Notes: a model not told the origin generated them from the letters alone. Counted from the stretch's first letter, positions 11,180-24,404 are shown. The stretch is 64,000 nt of DNA from Doris montereyensis (GCA_037039925.1 JAXRKP010001907.1:1-64000), one strand, 5' to 3'. A program made the numbers and translations.

Positions 11180-13857
11180 CATGAGGAGGAAGAGGAGGAG
11201 GAGGAGTAGGATGACGAGGATGAGGAGGAGGATGACGAGGAAGAGGAGGAGGATGATGATGACGAGGAGAAAGAGGAGAATGATGGTGACGAGGATGATG
11301 CGATGACGAGGAGAAGGAGGATGATGATGAGGAGGAGGAGGAGGATGATGATGAGGAGGAGGAGGAGGAGGATGATGATGAGGAGGAGGAGGAGGAGGAG
11401 ATGATGATGAGGAGGAGGAGGATGATGACGATGACGAGGAGGAGGAGGATAATGATGATGACGAAGAGGAGGATAATGATGATGACAAAGAGGAGGATGA
11501 TGAGGATTAGGAGGAGGATACAGGAGGATAGGAGGAGGAAGATGAGGAAGATGATTAAGAGGAGAATGATGATGATGAGGAGGAGGAGGAGAAGGTCGAG
11601 GATAAAGATGAGGAGGAGAAATCAAAAGGGTGATGATGAGGAGGGAGGAGAAGGAGAAGGAAAAGGATGATGATGAAGAGGAGGGAGGAGAAGGTCGATG
11701 ATAAAGATGAGGAGGAGAAGGTCGAGGAGGATGATGATAAGGAGGAGGAGGAGGAGAAGGACAAGGATGAGAGGAGGAGGATGATGATGATGAATGAGGA
11801 GGAGGAATGATGATGAGGAGGAGGAGGATGATGATGATGATGGAGGGAGGAGGAGGAGGATGATGATGATGATGATGATGATGAGGAGGAGGATGATGAT
11901 GATGATGATGAGGAGAGAAAGGAGGATGATGATGAGGATGAGGAGGATGATGATGATGATGATGATGAGGAGGAGGAGAAGGAGGATGGTGATGATGATT
12001 AAGGAGGAGGAGGAGGATGAAGACGACGAGGAAGAGGAGGAAGGAGGAGGATTTTGATGATAAGGAGGAGGATGATAATGAGCAGAACGAGGAGAAGGAT
12101 GATGATGACGAGGAGAAGGAGGAGAAGGATGATGATGATGATGATGAGGAGGAGGAGGATGATGATGATGATGAGGAGGAGGACGAGAAGGATGATGATG
12201 ACGAAAAGAACGAGGAGAAGGATGATGATGATGAGCTGGAGAAGGATGATGATGACGAGGAGGGGAGGAGAAGGATGATGATGACGAGGAGAACGAGGAG
12301 AACGATGGTGATGATGATGAGGAGAGAAGAATGATGATGATGATGAGGAGAACGAGGTGAAGGATGAGGATGATGAGGAGGTGGAGAAGGATGATGATGA
12401 CGAAGGAGAACGAGGAAGGATGATGATGATGAGGAGGGAGGAGGAGGAGGAGGATGATGATGAGGAGAAGGAAGAGAAGGATGATGATGACGAGGAGGAG
12501 AGAGGAGGATGAGGAGGAGGATGATGATGATGAGAAACCCTAGAAAGATGATGATGACGAGGGAGAATGATGATGAGGAGGAGGAGGATGAGGAGGAGGA
12601 TGAGGAGGAGGATGAGATGAGGACGATGAGGAGGATGATGATGATGATGATGATAGGAGAAAGGAGGAGGAGGGAGAGGATGAAGATGATGATGAGGAGT
12701 AGGAGGAGGAGAAGGAGGATGATGATGATGATGAGGAGTAGGAGGAGGAGGAGGAGATGATAATGAGGAGGAGGCTGAGATGGGCGAGGATGCTGATGAT
12801 GATGATGAGGAGGATGATGATGATGCTAGGATGAGAAAGAGAAGGAGGATGATGATGATGATAATGAAGAAGATGAAGATGATGATGATGAGGAGGAGGA
12901 TGAAGGATGACGATGATAATGATGATGATGATGAGGAGAGATGATGATGATGATGAGGAGGAGAAGATGATGATGAGGAGGAGGAGGATGATCATGATGA
13001 TGATGAGATTAGGATGAGATGGATGAGGATGATGTCGATGAGGAGGAGGAGGATGATGATGATGAGGAGGAGGAGGAAAAGGAGGATGAGGATGATAATG
13101 AGGAGGAGGAGGAGGATGATGATGATGAGGAGGAGGAGGAGAAGGATGATGATGACGAAGAGAACGAGGAGAAGGATGATGATGATGAGGAGGAGGAGAA
13201 GGATGATGATGACGAGGAGGAGGAGGAGAAGGATGATGATGACGAGGAGAACGAGGATAAGGATGATAATGATGATGAGGAGGAGGAGCAGAAGGATGAT
13301 GATGACGAGGAGAACGAGGTCAAAGGATGAGGATGATGAGGAGGAGGAGAAGGATGATGATGACGAGGAGAACGAGGAAAAGGATGATGATGATGAGGAG
13401 GGGGAGGAGGAGGAGGAGGATGATGATGAGCAGAAGGAAGAGAAGGATGATGATGACGAGGAGGAGGAGAAGGATGATGAAGGAGGATGATGATGATGAG
13501 AAAAGAAGGAGAAAGATGATAATGACGAGGAGGAGGATGATGATGAGGTGGAGGAGGATGAGGAGGAGGATTAGGAGGAGGATGAGGAGGACGATGAGGA
13601 ATGATGATGATGATGATAGAGGAGGAGTAGGAGAAGAGGGAGAGGAAATGAAGATGATGATGAGGAGTAGGAGGAGGAGGAGGAGGATGAAGATGATGAT
13701 AATGAAGAGGAGGCTGAGATGGGCGAGGATGATGATGATGATGAGATGAGGATGATGATGATGATAATGAGAAGGAGGAGGATGATGATGATGATAATGA
13801 GGAAGATGAAGATGATGATGATGATGATGGAGGAGGAGGATGAGGATGAGGATGATA

Positions 13858-13891
<34 letters not shown>

Positions 13892-16800
13892 GGAGGAGAA
13901 GGAAGATGATGATGATGACGAGGAGGAGGAGGATGATGATGATGATGATGGGAGGAGAGAGGAGATGATGACGAGGATGATGATGATGATGATGAGAGAG
14001 GAGAATGATGATGATGATGATGATAATGAGGAGGAGGAGGAGGATGATGATGATGATGAGGATGAGGAGGATGATGAGAGAGGAGGATGGATGATGACGA
14101 GGAGAACGAGGAGAAGGATGATGATGATGATGATGATGATGGATGATGATGATGATGAGTTGATAAGGATGATGATGATGATGATAAGGATGATGATCAG
14201 TAGGATAAGGATGATGATGATGATGATATTGATAAGGATGATGATGATGATGAATGTTGATAATGATGATGATGATGAGGAGGATAAGGATGATGATGAT
14301 GATGAGAAGGATAAGGAGAAGGATGATGATGATGATGATAAGGATGATGATGATGATTATGATGATAAGGATGATGGTGATGAGGATAAGGAGGGATGAG
14401 AGGAGGATGATGATGATGATGAGAAGATAAGGATGATGATGATGATGATGATGAAAATAGGATGATAAGGATGATGATGACGATGAGGAGGATAAGGATG
14501 ATGATGACGAGGAGAACGAGGAGAATGATGGTGATGATGATGAGGAGGAGGAGAAGGATGATGATGACGAGGAGAACGAGGTGAAGGATGAGGATGATGA
14601 GGAGGAGGAGAAGGATGATGATGACGAAGAGAACGAGGAGAAGGATGATGACGATGAGGATGATGAAAAGGAGGAGGATGATGATGATGATGAAGAAGGA
14701 AGAGATGGATGATGATGATGAAGGAGATGATGAGGAGGAGGATGATGAGAAGGTGGAGGATGATGATGATGATTACAGATTTTAAAATGATGATGACGAA
14801 GGATGATGATGATGATGATGATTATAATGAAAAGGAATAAGGATGATGATGAGGATGAGGAGGATGATGATGAGGAGGATGATGATGATGATGATGATAA
14901 GGATGAAGTAGGAAATGAGGAAATGAAGATGATGATGAATGATAGGATGGAGGAGGAGGAGGATGAAGATTATGATGAGAAATTTATCAGGAGGATTATG
15001 ATAATGAGGAGGAGGCTGAGATGGGCGAGGATGATGATGATGAAAAAGGATGATGATGATGATAATGAGGATGAGGATGATGATGATGATAATGAGAATA
15101 TGAAGATGATGATGATGAGGATAAGGATGAGGATGACGATGATAATGATGATGATGAGGATGATGATGATGATGATGATGATGACGATGAAGATGATGAT
15201 GATGAGGAGGATGATGATGATGATGCTGATGAGGAGGAGGAAAAGGAGGATAATGATAATGATGAGGAGGAGGATGATGATGATGATTAGGGAGGAGGAG
15301 GAAAGGATGATGATGATGATGAGGACGATGAGGATGATGATGATGATGATGATGATGAGGAGGAGAAGGATGATGATGACGAGGAGGAGGATGAATGATG
15401 ATGATGATGAGGAGAACGAGGATAAGGATGATGATGATGATGAGGAGGAGGAGGAAAGGATGATGATGACGAGGAGAACGAGGTGAAGAATGATGATGAT
15501 GATGAGAGGAGAAGGATGATGGTGATGAGGAGAACGAGGAGAAGGATGATGATGAGGAGGAAGAGGGGAGGAGGAGGAGGAGGATGAGGAGGATGATGAG
15601 GAGGAGGATGAGGAGGAGGATGAAGATGACGAGAAACAGGATGATGAGAGGATGATGAGGAGGAGGAGGATGATGATGAGGAGGAGGAGGATGAGGATGA
15701 GGATGAGGAGGAGGATGATGATGATAAGGAGGAGTAGGAGGAGGAGGAAGAGGATGAAGATGATGAGGAGGAGGAGGAGGAGGAGGATGATGAGGAGGAT
15801 GAGGATGATGATGAGGATGAGGGAGAATGAGGAGGAGGATGATAATGAGGAGGAGGCTGAGATGGGCGAGGATGATGATGATGATGAGGAGGAGGATGAT
15901 GATGATGATGATGAGGAAGATGAAAAGGATGATGATGATGATCAGGAGGAGGAGGATGACGATGATGAGGATGATGAGGAGGAGGAGGATGATGATGATG
16001 ATGATGAGGAGGAGAGGAGATGATGATGGAGATGAGGAGAAGGAGGAGGAGGGATGATAATTAGGAGGAGAGAGGAGATGATGAGGATGATGATGATGAG
16101 AAGGAGGAGGATGATGATGATGATGAGAGGAGGAGAAGGAGGAGGAGGATGATAATGAGGAGGAGGAGGAGGAAAAAGATGATGATGATGACGATGAGGA
16201 GGAGGAGAAAGACGAGGATGATGATGATGAGGAGGAGGATTAGGTCAAGGAGGAAGATGAGGAGGAGAAGATCGAGGATGATGATGATTAGAGGGAGGAG
16301 GAGGAGGATGAAGGACAAGGATGAGGAGGTTTAGGAGGAGGATGATGATGATAATGAAGAGAAAGAGGAGGAGGATGACGATGAGGAGAAGGAGGAGGAT
16401 AATTATGATGATGTGGAGGAGGAGGAGGGTGATGATGATGATCAGGAGGAGGAGGAGGATGATGATGATGAGGAGGAAGGAGGAGGATGATGATGATGAG
16501 GAGGAGGAGGAGGAGGAGAAGGAGGATGATGATGATGATGATAGGAGAAGGAGGAGGAGGAGGATGATCATGATGATGAGGAGGAGGAGAAGGAGGATGA
16601 TGATGATGAGGAGGGAGGAGGATTAGGAGGATGATGATGATGAGGAGGAGGATGATGATGATGATGATGGAGGACGATAATGGGGAGGAACGAGGAATGA
16701 TGATGATGACGAGGAGGAGGAGGAGAAGATGAAGATGATGATGAGGAGGAGTTAGGATGATGATGATGATAATATTGATGAGAGAATGATGATGATGATA

Positions 16801-17370
16801 TGATTGAGAATGAGGATGATAAGGATGATGATGATGATGTGGAGGAGGATGATGATGATGATGATGATGATGATAAGGATGCTGATGACGAGGAGAACTT
16901 TTCTTTACCCATGATGATGATGACTTAAGGAGATCTCGAGTTTGGAGGATTTTTATGAAGAGGAGGAGGAACTGAACGATGGTGACAGAGAACGAGGAGA
17001 TATGATGAGGAGGAGGGGATGAGGAGGATCGATGATGACGGGAGGAGAAGGTGTCGATCCACCTACGAGGATGAGTGGGGTAGATTTTGTCGAAAAGGAG
17101 GAAACTTTTTGATGAGCATTGATGGGATGATGAAAACACTAGAAAGATGGTTTGAGAGGAGGAGGATGATGAGGAGGAGGAGGATGATGGAGGATCTGGA
17201 TGATGAGGAGGAGGCGATGATGATGATGATGATGAGTAGGATGATGATGATGATGAAGATGATGATGATAATGGAGGAGGGGAGGATGAAGATGATGATG
17301 ATGATAGGAGGAGGAGGATGATGATGATTATGAGGAGATAATGATATTAATAGGATGAGTGATGATGAGG

Positions 17371-17416
<46 letters not shown>

Positions 17417-17495
17417 GGAGGATGATGAGGATGATAATGATGATGAACAATGGGAGGAATGGGATGATGAGGATGATGATGATGATGATGATGAC

Positions 17496-17530
<35 letters not shown>

Positions 17531-17860
17531 GGATGATAGGAGGAGGAGGATGATGATGATGATGAGGAGGAGGAGGAGTCATTTGGAGGATGATAATGAG
17601 GAGGAGGATGAAAAAAAGGTTTATAATTATAATGAAGATGATAATAAGGAAGAGGATGAGGATGATGAGGATGAGGGTGATGAAGATGATGATGATGATG
17701 TTGAGGAGGACGAGGATGATGAGGAAGATGAGGTGGAAAAAGAGTAGCAGGAGGATAATAATGATGATGATGAAGAGGAGGAGGAGGAGGAGGAGAGTGA
17801 GAGGTGGAGGAGGATGAGAAGGAGGAGGAGGAGGAAGAGGAGGAAGATGATGATAATTGA
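10978..17860. repeat. GAT/GAG purine-strand satellite (about 6.9 kb)
   Basis: An almost uninterrupted mixture of GAT and GAG/GGA triplets on the plus strand, with rare C bases. It yields D/E-, M/R- and S-rich open frames in all readings, none of them credible genes. Distinct landmark strings such as GAGGCTGAGATGGGCGAGGA recur at 12771, 13710, 15012 and 15853, showing larger duplicated blocks within the array. Confidence 0.95.
17048..17112 (-). mobile_element. SINE A fragment inside the GAT/GAG satellite
   Basis: GTGTCGATCCACCTAC, then GTGGGGTAGATTTTGTCGAA, then AAACTTTTT match the middle of minus-strand SINE A copies. The flanks are satellite on both sides. Confidence 0.65.
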
Positions 17861-17869
17861 GTTTATAGG

Positions 17870-18150
17870 CCAAAGAACATCAACAAAAAAACATCTTCAT
17901 ATTCATAACGTCTATTCTAGATGCAAAAACAAAAACAAATTCAATAGTCAAGTCAACAAAAGGGAAAGAGAGAGGGCACTCTGAAAATCTTTTGTTCCGT
18001 TTTTATTTGATGACTTTTTTTTTTTAATTAGACGATGGTAGGTTTTTTTATCGTTTATTAAATGGGGGAAATGTTCATCATTCAATAATTCATAAATCAA
18101 TAAAAAAATTCTCTCGTTTATAACCTATGCTAACTCGTGTCAAAACAAAA
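17870..18150. other. AT-rich unique spacer
   Basis: No gene seen. It separates the purine satellite from the next minisatellite. Confidence 0.4.
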
Positions 18151-18385
18151 CAAAAAATTGAACCCTATGTCAATTCATGGTAACATTGAACGCGATGTCA
18201 ATTCATGGTAACATTGAACGCTATGTCAATTCATGGTAACATTGAACGCTATGTCAATTCATGGTAACATTAACATTGAACGCTATGTCAATTCATTGTA
18301 ACATTGAACGCTATGTCAATTCATGGTAACATTGAACGTTATGTCAAATCGTGGTTTTTAACAATTTCAAAACATTGAACGCTAT
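18150..18385. repeat. 28-bp minisatellite
   Basis: Roughly eight copies of a unit containing AACGCTATGTCAATTCATGG. Confidence 0.9.
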
Positions 18386-18514
18386 GTCGTACTTTACTTT
18401 GCTCTGTGTCAGGTAGCTGTGCAGATATGTCAAAAACCTTACCTTTATCCCAACGTCCCCCCCGCCCCCACCCACTCTCCCCTGCCACCTTTTCCTTCCC
18501 CCAGCTCCCATCTC

Positions 18515-18930
18515 TTCTTCCCGTCTTTCAATGTCACAATACTATTTCTAGGCCTACCAATCTTTATTATGTTTTGAACTGTATTACAACACTGAGATCA
18601 CCGCAATGGTGGATGGGGTGCAAGTTTCAATGTCACAATGCTATTTATAGGCCTACCAATCTTATTATGTGTTGAACTGTATTACAACACTGATGATCAC
18701 CGCAATGGTGGACGGGGTAAATTTCAATGTTACAATGCTATTTATAGGCCTACCAATCTTATAATGTGTTGAACTGTATTACGACACTGAGATCACCGCA
18801 ATGGTGGACGGGGTGAGTTTCAATGTTGCAATGCTATTTCTAGGCCTACCAATCTTATTGTGTGTTGAACTGTATTACAACACTGAGATCACCGCAATGG
18901 TGGACGGGGGTAAGTTTCAATGACAAAACT
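18515..18930. repeat. About 95-bp minisatellite derived from repeat family C
   Basis: Four copies of a unit with GCTATTTATAGGCCTACCAA and GAGATCACCGCAATGGTGGA followed by CGGGGTAA and TTTCAATG. The last part is the reverse complement of the start of repeat family C (CATTGAAATTTACCCC ... GGTGATCTC), so the unit contains a piece of a dispersed repeat. Confidence 0.85.
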
Positions 18931-19049
18931 AAGTATTACAACATTGACTGTGGTGTCTTAACAGACTCTTAAAATGTCTTCTAAAGAAGAAATAATTCTC
19001 ACTCTAAAATGTTTTCTAAGAAAATAATACAATACTCTTGACTTGCTTT

Positions 19050-19530
19050 TTTTTGTATTAATTTCTTTGTCTGTCATACAATGACATGATGTATCCATAC
19101 GTCTGTCATGCAAAGCAAAGCATTTCTCTCAGTGTATTTTCTGTCATACAATGACATGATGTATCCGACATTCCAGTCAACGAATATTTCTTTCAGTGTA
19201 TTTCCTGTCATACAATGACATGATGTATCCATACGTCTCTGTCATACAAAGACATGACGATTTCTCAACGAATGTATTTCCTGTCATACAATGACATGAT
19301 GTATCCATACGTCTCTGTCATACAAAGCAAAGCATTTCTCTCAGTGTATTTCCTGTCATACAATCATGACAATACAATATGTATCATTTCTCTATTAAGT
19401 GTATTTCCTGTCATACAATGACATGACGACTTCCAGCAACGAATATTAATTTCTTTGTCTGTTCATAATACAATGACACGACGACTTGCAGCAACGAATA
19501 TTAATTTCTTTGGAATTGTGACATTTACTT
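19050..19530. repeat. Degenerate minisatellite, unit about 70 bp
   Basis: Repeats of CTGTCATACAATGACATGAT with GTATCCATACGTCT and TTTCTCTCAGTGTATTTC; copies vary in length. Confidence 0.8.
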
Positions 19531-19579
19531 GTCTACTATTAATGGGTTTTGAATCGTGAACTTCACATGTCTACTACCT

Positions 19580-20060
19580 GTTTAGAATTGTGACATCTTT
19601 TCAGGTTTCAACTACCTGGGGTTTGGAATCGTGACATTCAATGTCTACTACCTGGGGTTTGGAATCATGACATTCAATGTCTACCTGGGGTTTGGAATCG
19701 TGACATTCAATGTCTACTACCTGGGGTTTGGAATCGTGACATTCAATGTCTACTACCTGAGTTGGAATCGTGACATTCAATGTCTACTACCTGGGGTTTG
19801 GAATCGTGACATTCAATGTCAATCGTGATTAGAATTTGGAATCGTGACATTCAATGTCTATTATAATGACATTTGGAATCGCTAGAAATTCAATGTCAAC
19901 TACCTGGGGTTTAGAGATTTCACAATGACATTTAAATTGTCTACAACCTTGAATGGGTTTGGAATCGTGACATTCAATGTCTACTAGGGTTTGGAATCGT
20001 AACATTCAATGTGTACTATAGAGTTTCATAATGACATTCAATGTCTACTACCTGGGTTTG
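19580..20060. repeat. 33-bp minisatellite
   Basis: The unit contains TACCTGGGGTTTGGAATCGT and GACATTCAATGT. It merges into the following 66-bp array, whose halves resemble this unit. Confidence 0.9.
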
Positions 20061-21360
20061 GAATCGTGACAATTTCACAGTGACGTTTAAATCGTGTACT
20101 AGAATTTGTAATCGTAACATTGAATGTGTTCTAGAGCATTTCATAATGACATTTAAATTGTGTACTAGAATTTGTAATCGTAACATTGAATGTGTTCTAG
20201 AGCATTTCACAATGACATTTAAATTGTGTACTAGAATTTGTAATCGTAACATTGAATGTGTTCTATAGTATTTCATAATGACATTTAAATTGGGTACTAG
20301 AATTTGTAATCGTAACATTGAATGTGTTCTATAGTATTTCATAATGGACATTCAAATTGGGTACTAGAAATTGTAATCGTAACATTGAATGTGTTCTAGA
20401 GCATTTCACAATGACATTTAAATTGTGTACTAGAATTTGTAATCGTAAGATTTAAATGTAGAGTTCTAGAGCATTTCATAATGACATTTAAATTGTGTAC
20501 TAGAAATTGTAATCGTAACATTGAATGTGTTCTAGAGCATTTCATAATGACATTTAAATTGGGTACTAAATTTTGTAATCGTGACATTGGATGTGCATTA
20601 GAGTTGTTCATTGTGACATTTAAATTGTGTACTAGAATTTGTAATCGTAACATTGAATGTGTTCTAGAGTTTTATTGTGACATTTAAATTGGGTACTAGA
20701 ATTTGTAATCGTGGCATTGGATGTGTTCTAGAATTACATTTAAGATTTGTAATGTACTAGATTAGAGTTGTTAATTGTGACATTTAAATTGTGTACTAGA
20801 ATTTGTAATTGCATTGGATGTGCATTAAGTTGTTCATTTAATTGTGTACTAGAATTTGTAATCGTGGCATTGGATGTGCATTAGAGTTGTTTATTGTGAC
20901 ATTTAAATTGTGTACTAGAATTTGTAATCGTGGCATTGGATGTGCATTAGAGTTGTTCATTGTGACATTTAAATTGTGTGCTAAATTTTGTAATCGTGGC
21001 ATTGGATGCATTAGAGTTGTTCATTGTGACATTTAATGTGTTTTAAGATAATGTGGTACATTAGAGTTGTTCATTGTGACATTTAATCGTTTTAAGATTT
21101 GCATTGGATGTGCATTAGAGTTGTTCATTGTGACATTTAATGTTTGTACTAGATTTGTAATCGTGGCATTGGATGTGCATTAGAGTTGTTCATTGTGACA
21201 TTTTAAATTTATTATTGCCATTTAATGTGTTTTAAGATTTGTAATCGTGGCATTGGATGTGCATTAGAGTTGTTCATTGTGACATTTAATGTGTTTTAAG
21301 ATTTGTAATCGTGGCATTGGATGTGCATTAGAGTTGTTCATTGTGACATTTAAATTGTGT
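20060..21360. repeat. 66-bp minisatellite (about 20 units)
   Basis: Units pair ACTAGAATTTGTAATCGTAA with a second half, TTTCATAATGACATTTAAAT. The pattern reads as a dimer of the adjacent 33-bp unit. It abuts the cyclase C-terminal exon. Confidence 0.9.
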
Positions 21361-21735
21361 TTTAAGATTTGTAATCGTGTGGCATTAGGATGATGTTCCC
21401 ATAATGTGTACATCGTGACACACCGGAAGTCGTCAATTGTGACCTTGTCGTCATCGGGAACAATGGCGTAGATGCGAGTCGAATGCCCGACCCACCCACG
21501 GACATGATGGGAGAGGCGTGGATCCGGAAGCCAGTGGCCGGAAGCTTTGGGCTCATCTTGACGTTTCCAGAATGATCCGGTTTCTTCAAGATGGCGTGGT
21601 GGCTGGGAAGACGGGACATGCTGGGGAGGTCAGGGGAGGGCGTGTCCATGCCGATCATCTTGACGTCACGCTGGTCAATCAGCCACTCGGCTGCTTCCAC
21701 GGTCAAGTGAGGGTGGCGGATAGTGCTGAGGGAAA
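21361..21735 (-). CDS. Cyclase / kynurenine-formamidase-like hydrolase, C-terminal exon
   Basis: After the acceptor TTCCCTCAG the minus strand reads TIRHPHLTVEAAEWLIDQRD, then VKMIGMDTPSPD, SRLPSHHAIL and LPATGFRIHASPI followed by VGGSG. This is the C-terminal half of the cyclase family (Pfam Cyclase; bacterial kynurenine formamidase and isatin hydrolase belong here), Mn/Zn hydrolases of cyclic amides. After GGSG the frame is one base out. An extra G in the GGG run near 21485 gives GHSTRIYAIVPDDDKVTIDD, matching the family's GGSGSPxRxxAI end. The segment usually containing ExxxNLxxL before LPA is shortened or diverged. The 3' end is unclear because a 66-bp repeat array abuts; a donor at FR|GTGTGT is possible. 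Intron-like minisatellite lies upstream. Confidence 0.72.
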
Positions 21736-21739
21736 ACAC

Positions 21740-22415
21740 ACACAGCAACGACATTGGAGGTATCGATGACATTATGTTATAGATGAGAGAAAGCCACACA
21801 TAGCAACGACATTGAGGTAATGATGATATTATGTTATAGATGAGAGAAAGCCACACATAGCAATGACATTGAGTGTAATGATGACATTATGTTATAGATG
21901 AGAGAAAGCTACACATAGCAATGACATTGAGGTAATGATGACATTGTGTTATAGATATATAGAAAGCACACATAGCAATGACATTGAGGTAATGATGACA
22001 TTGTGTTATAGATGAGAGAAAGCCACACATAGCAATGACATTGAGGTAATGATGACATTATGTTATAGATGAGAGAAAGCCACACATAGCAATGACATTG
22101 AGGTAATGATGACATTGTGTTATAGATTAGAGAAAGCCACACATAGCAATGACATTGAGGTAATGATGACATTTGTTATAGATGAGAGAAAGCCACACAT
22201 AGCAATGAAATTGAGGTAATGATAACAGTATGTTATAGATGAGAGAAAGCCATACATAGCAATGACATTGAGGTAATGATAACATTATGTTATAGATGAG
22301 GGAACGCCATACACAGCAATGACATTGAGGTAATGATAACATTATGCTAGAGATGAGAGAAAGCCATACACAGCAATGACATTGAGGTAATGATAACATT
22401 ACGCTGGAGCTGAGA
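21740..22415. repeat. 57-bp minisatellite (about 12 units)
   Basis: The unit contains GATGAGAGAAAGCCACACAT and CAATGACATTGAGGTAATGA. It begins right at the splice acceptor of the cyclase exon, i.e. in its intron. Confidence 0.93.
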
Positions 22416-22640
22416 ATAATACGAAGGAGCCACAGTAGAGTGAAGTCAAAGTCAAATGACAACTCCACTAATAAAGACAGAACAAACACGTGACGTTTCG
22501 GGTATAACCCTTCGTCAGACAACAAACGAGAAATATCTAGAATCTAGATCTAAGCACTACCTCAGGCATCACGCAATGTGGTGTCTTTTTCTTTCTTTCT
22601 TCCTCCTCTGTTTTTCCTCTGACATCACACTGTGTGATTT
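22415..22640 (-). mobile_element. Partial copy of the foldback element with hammerhead-like motif
   Basis: Shares GAGCCACAGTAGAGTGAAGT, AACTCCACTAATAAAGACAG and the TCTAGAATCTAGATCTAAG block with the element at 40.9 kb. On the minus strand, 22491-22520 reads CTGACGA, AGGGTTATACCC, GAAACGTC, resembling a hammerhead ribozyme core as found in Penelope-like elements. Only one arm is present. Confidence 0.55.
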
Positions 22641-22905
22641 TTTGGTAAAAAATTATGCCCGGAGTGCCCTGTAAACAGCCCAAGGGATCTCTAACGTGCA
22701 TAGAATGTGGTTGTGATCTGCACACGGAACCTCCTTATTTATTGTCCGTCTCCGATGGGACTACGTGTCGATCCACCTACCACCTGGACCAATGGGCTAA
22801 ATTTTGCTTGAATAAACTCAAAAACATTTTTCAGCCGTCGTTGGGGCTTGAACCCACTACCTTTTGGTTGAGAGACCAACACCTTGCCTCTTGCCCACCG
22901 AGTCC
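22637..22905 (-). mobile_element. SINE A copy
   Basis: Body motifs CTGTAAACAGCC, AACGTGCATAGAATG, GTGTCGATCCACCTAC and the tRNA-like head (CTACCTTTTGGTTGAGAG) are in the same order as other minus-strand copies. Confidence 0.8.
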
Positions 22906-22959
22906 TCATAGCATACTTAAATTTAAGAACAGCAATTGCCTTTAACTCAGTTATTATAT

Positions 22960-23475
22960 CCCTTGAATACAGTTGAATCCCTTTATTTCTGGTATACCCC
23001 TTGAATACAGTTGAATCCCTTTATTTCTGGTATACCCCTTGAATACAGTTGAATCCTTTTGTTTCTAGTATACCCTTGAATTCAGGCAAATCCCTTGAAT
23101 TTAGGTAATTCCTCTAAATTCATACATATCCCTTGAATTCAGATATATCCTGTGGATTAATTTACATCCCTTGCATTCAGTTATATCCTTAGAATTCATC
23201 TCATACATCAACTAAATCGAGTTATCCTTTGAATTCAGAATAATACTTATTGTCATATTTCGCCTTTGAATTCAGATGTATTCCCATTAACTTTGTTATG
23301 TCCCTTGTGTTCAAGTATAACTCTTGGCCTCGGTGAATTAAATCCCTTGAATTCAGATGTATCCCATTAACTTAGTTATATCCCGTGTGTTAAAAATAAT
23401 AAGTTATGTCCCTTGAATCCAGTGTTATCCGTTGAGTTCAGTTATATCCCTTGACACAATTGGGTGTAAGCAAAG
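22960..23475. repeat. Degenerate minisatellite with TCCCTTGAATTCAG core
   Basis: Three good copies of a unit of about 38 bp at the start (CCCTTGAATACAGTTGAATC), then decaying 20-40 bp units. Confidence 0.8.
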
Positions 23476-23524
23476 ATATTTACCAGAACAATTATTCTAG
23501 TATGTTCTAGTGGTATATTTAGGG

Positions 23525-23785
23525 AAAGGGGCTTGTAATATTAATTAATGTCATTTCCTTGTATTTGTCTCTTCTTTGTTCCTATGGGGCTTGTAATATT
23601 AATTACTTCCTTGTATTTGTCTCTTCTTTGTTGCTATGGGGCTTGTAATATTAATTACTTCCTTGTATTTGTCTCTTCTTTGTTGCTATGGGGCTTGTAA
23701 TATTAAAATGTCCTTTCCTTGTATTTGTCTCCTCTATGTTCCTATGGGGCTTGTAATATTAATTAATGTTATTTCCTTAACTTAA
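23525..23785. repeat. 52-58 bp minisatellite (about 5 units)
   Basis: The unit contains ATGGGGCTTGTAATATTAAT and TTCCTTGTATTTGTCTCTTC. Confidence 0.9.
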
Positions 23786-23879
23786 GAGAAAGATGCAATT
23801 TTCACAGAGCCTCAATTGAAACCCAATGTCTTTACACTATGGCAAAAAATAAACATAACTTTGTTTGAATAAAGTTTAC

Positions 23880-24370
23880 AAAGATTTGATGTTGTAATCA
23901 TGTCGGGACAGAAGATTTGATGTTGTCATCATATCGGGACAGAAGATTTGATGTTGTCATCATATCGGGACAGAAGATTTGATGTTGGCATCATATCGGG
24001 ACAGAAGATTTGGATGTTAATTATTCAATAGAAGATTTGGCGTTGTCATCATATCGACAGAAGATTTGATGTTGTCATCATATCGGGACAGAAGATTTGA
24101 TGTTGTCATCATATTTTCGGACAGAATATCGATGTTGCCATGATGTCGGGACAGTAGATTGATGTTGGTCATCATGTCGGGACAGAAGATTTGATGTTGT
24201 CATCACATCAGACAGTATTTGATGTCACCACGTCGGGACAGAAGATCGATGCTGTCACCGAGGCATTCAGACAGAAGATCGATGTTATCATCATGTCGGG
24301 ACAGAAGATTTGATGTTGTCATCAGTGTCGGGACGGACTTAAGATTTGATATGTCATCGCCATCGGGACG
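23880..24370. repeat. 31-bp minisatellite
   Basis: The unit is GAAGATTTGATGTTGTCATC plus ATATCGGGACA, with variants toward the right end. Confidence 0.9.
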
Positions 24371-24404
24371 AAGGTTAGTGTTCGTGTCACGCTTTCCCCG
24401 ACGT

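Noticed and set aside
10883..17873. Many long acidic, Met/Arg-rich or Ser-rich open frames on both strands
   Set aside because: They are six-frame readings of GAT/GAG triplets, open in every frame and without any non-repeat domain.
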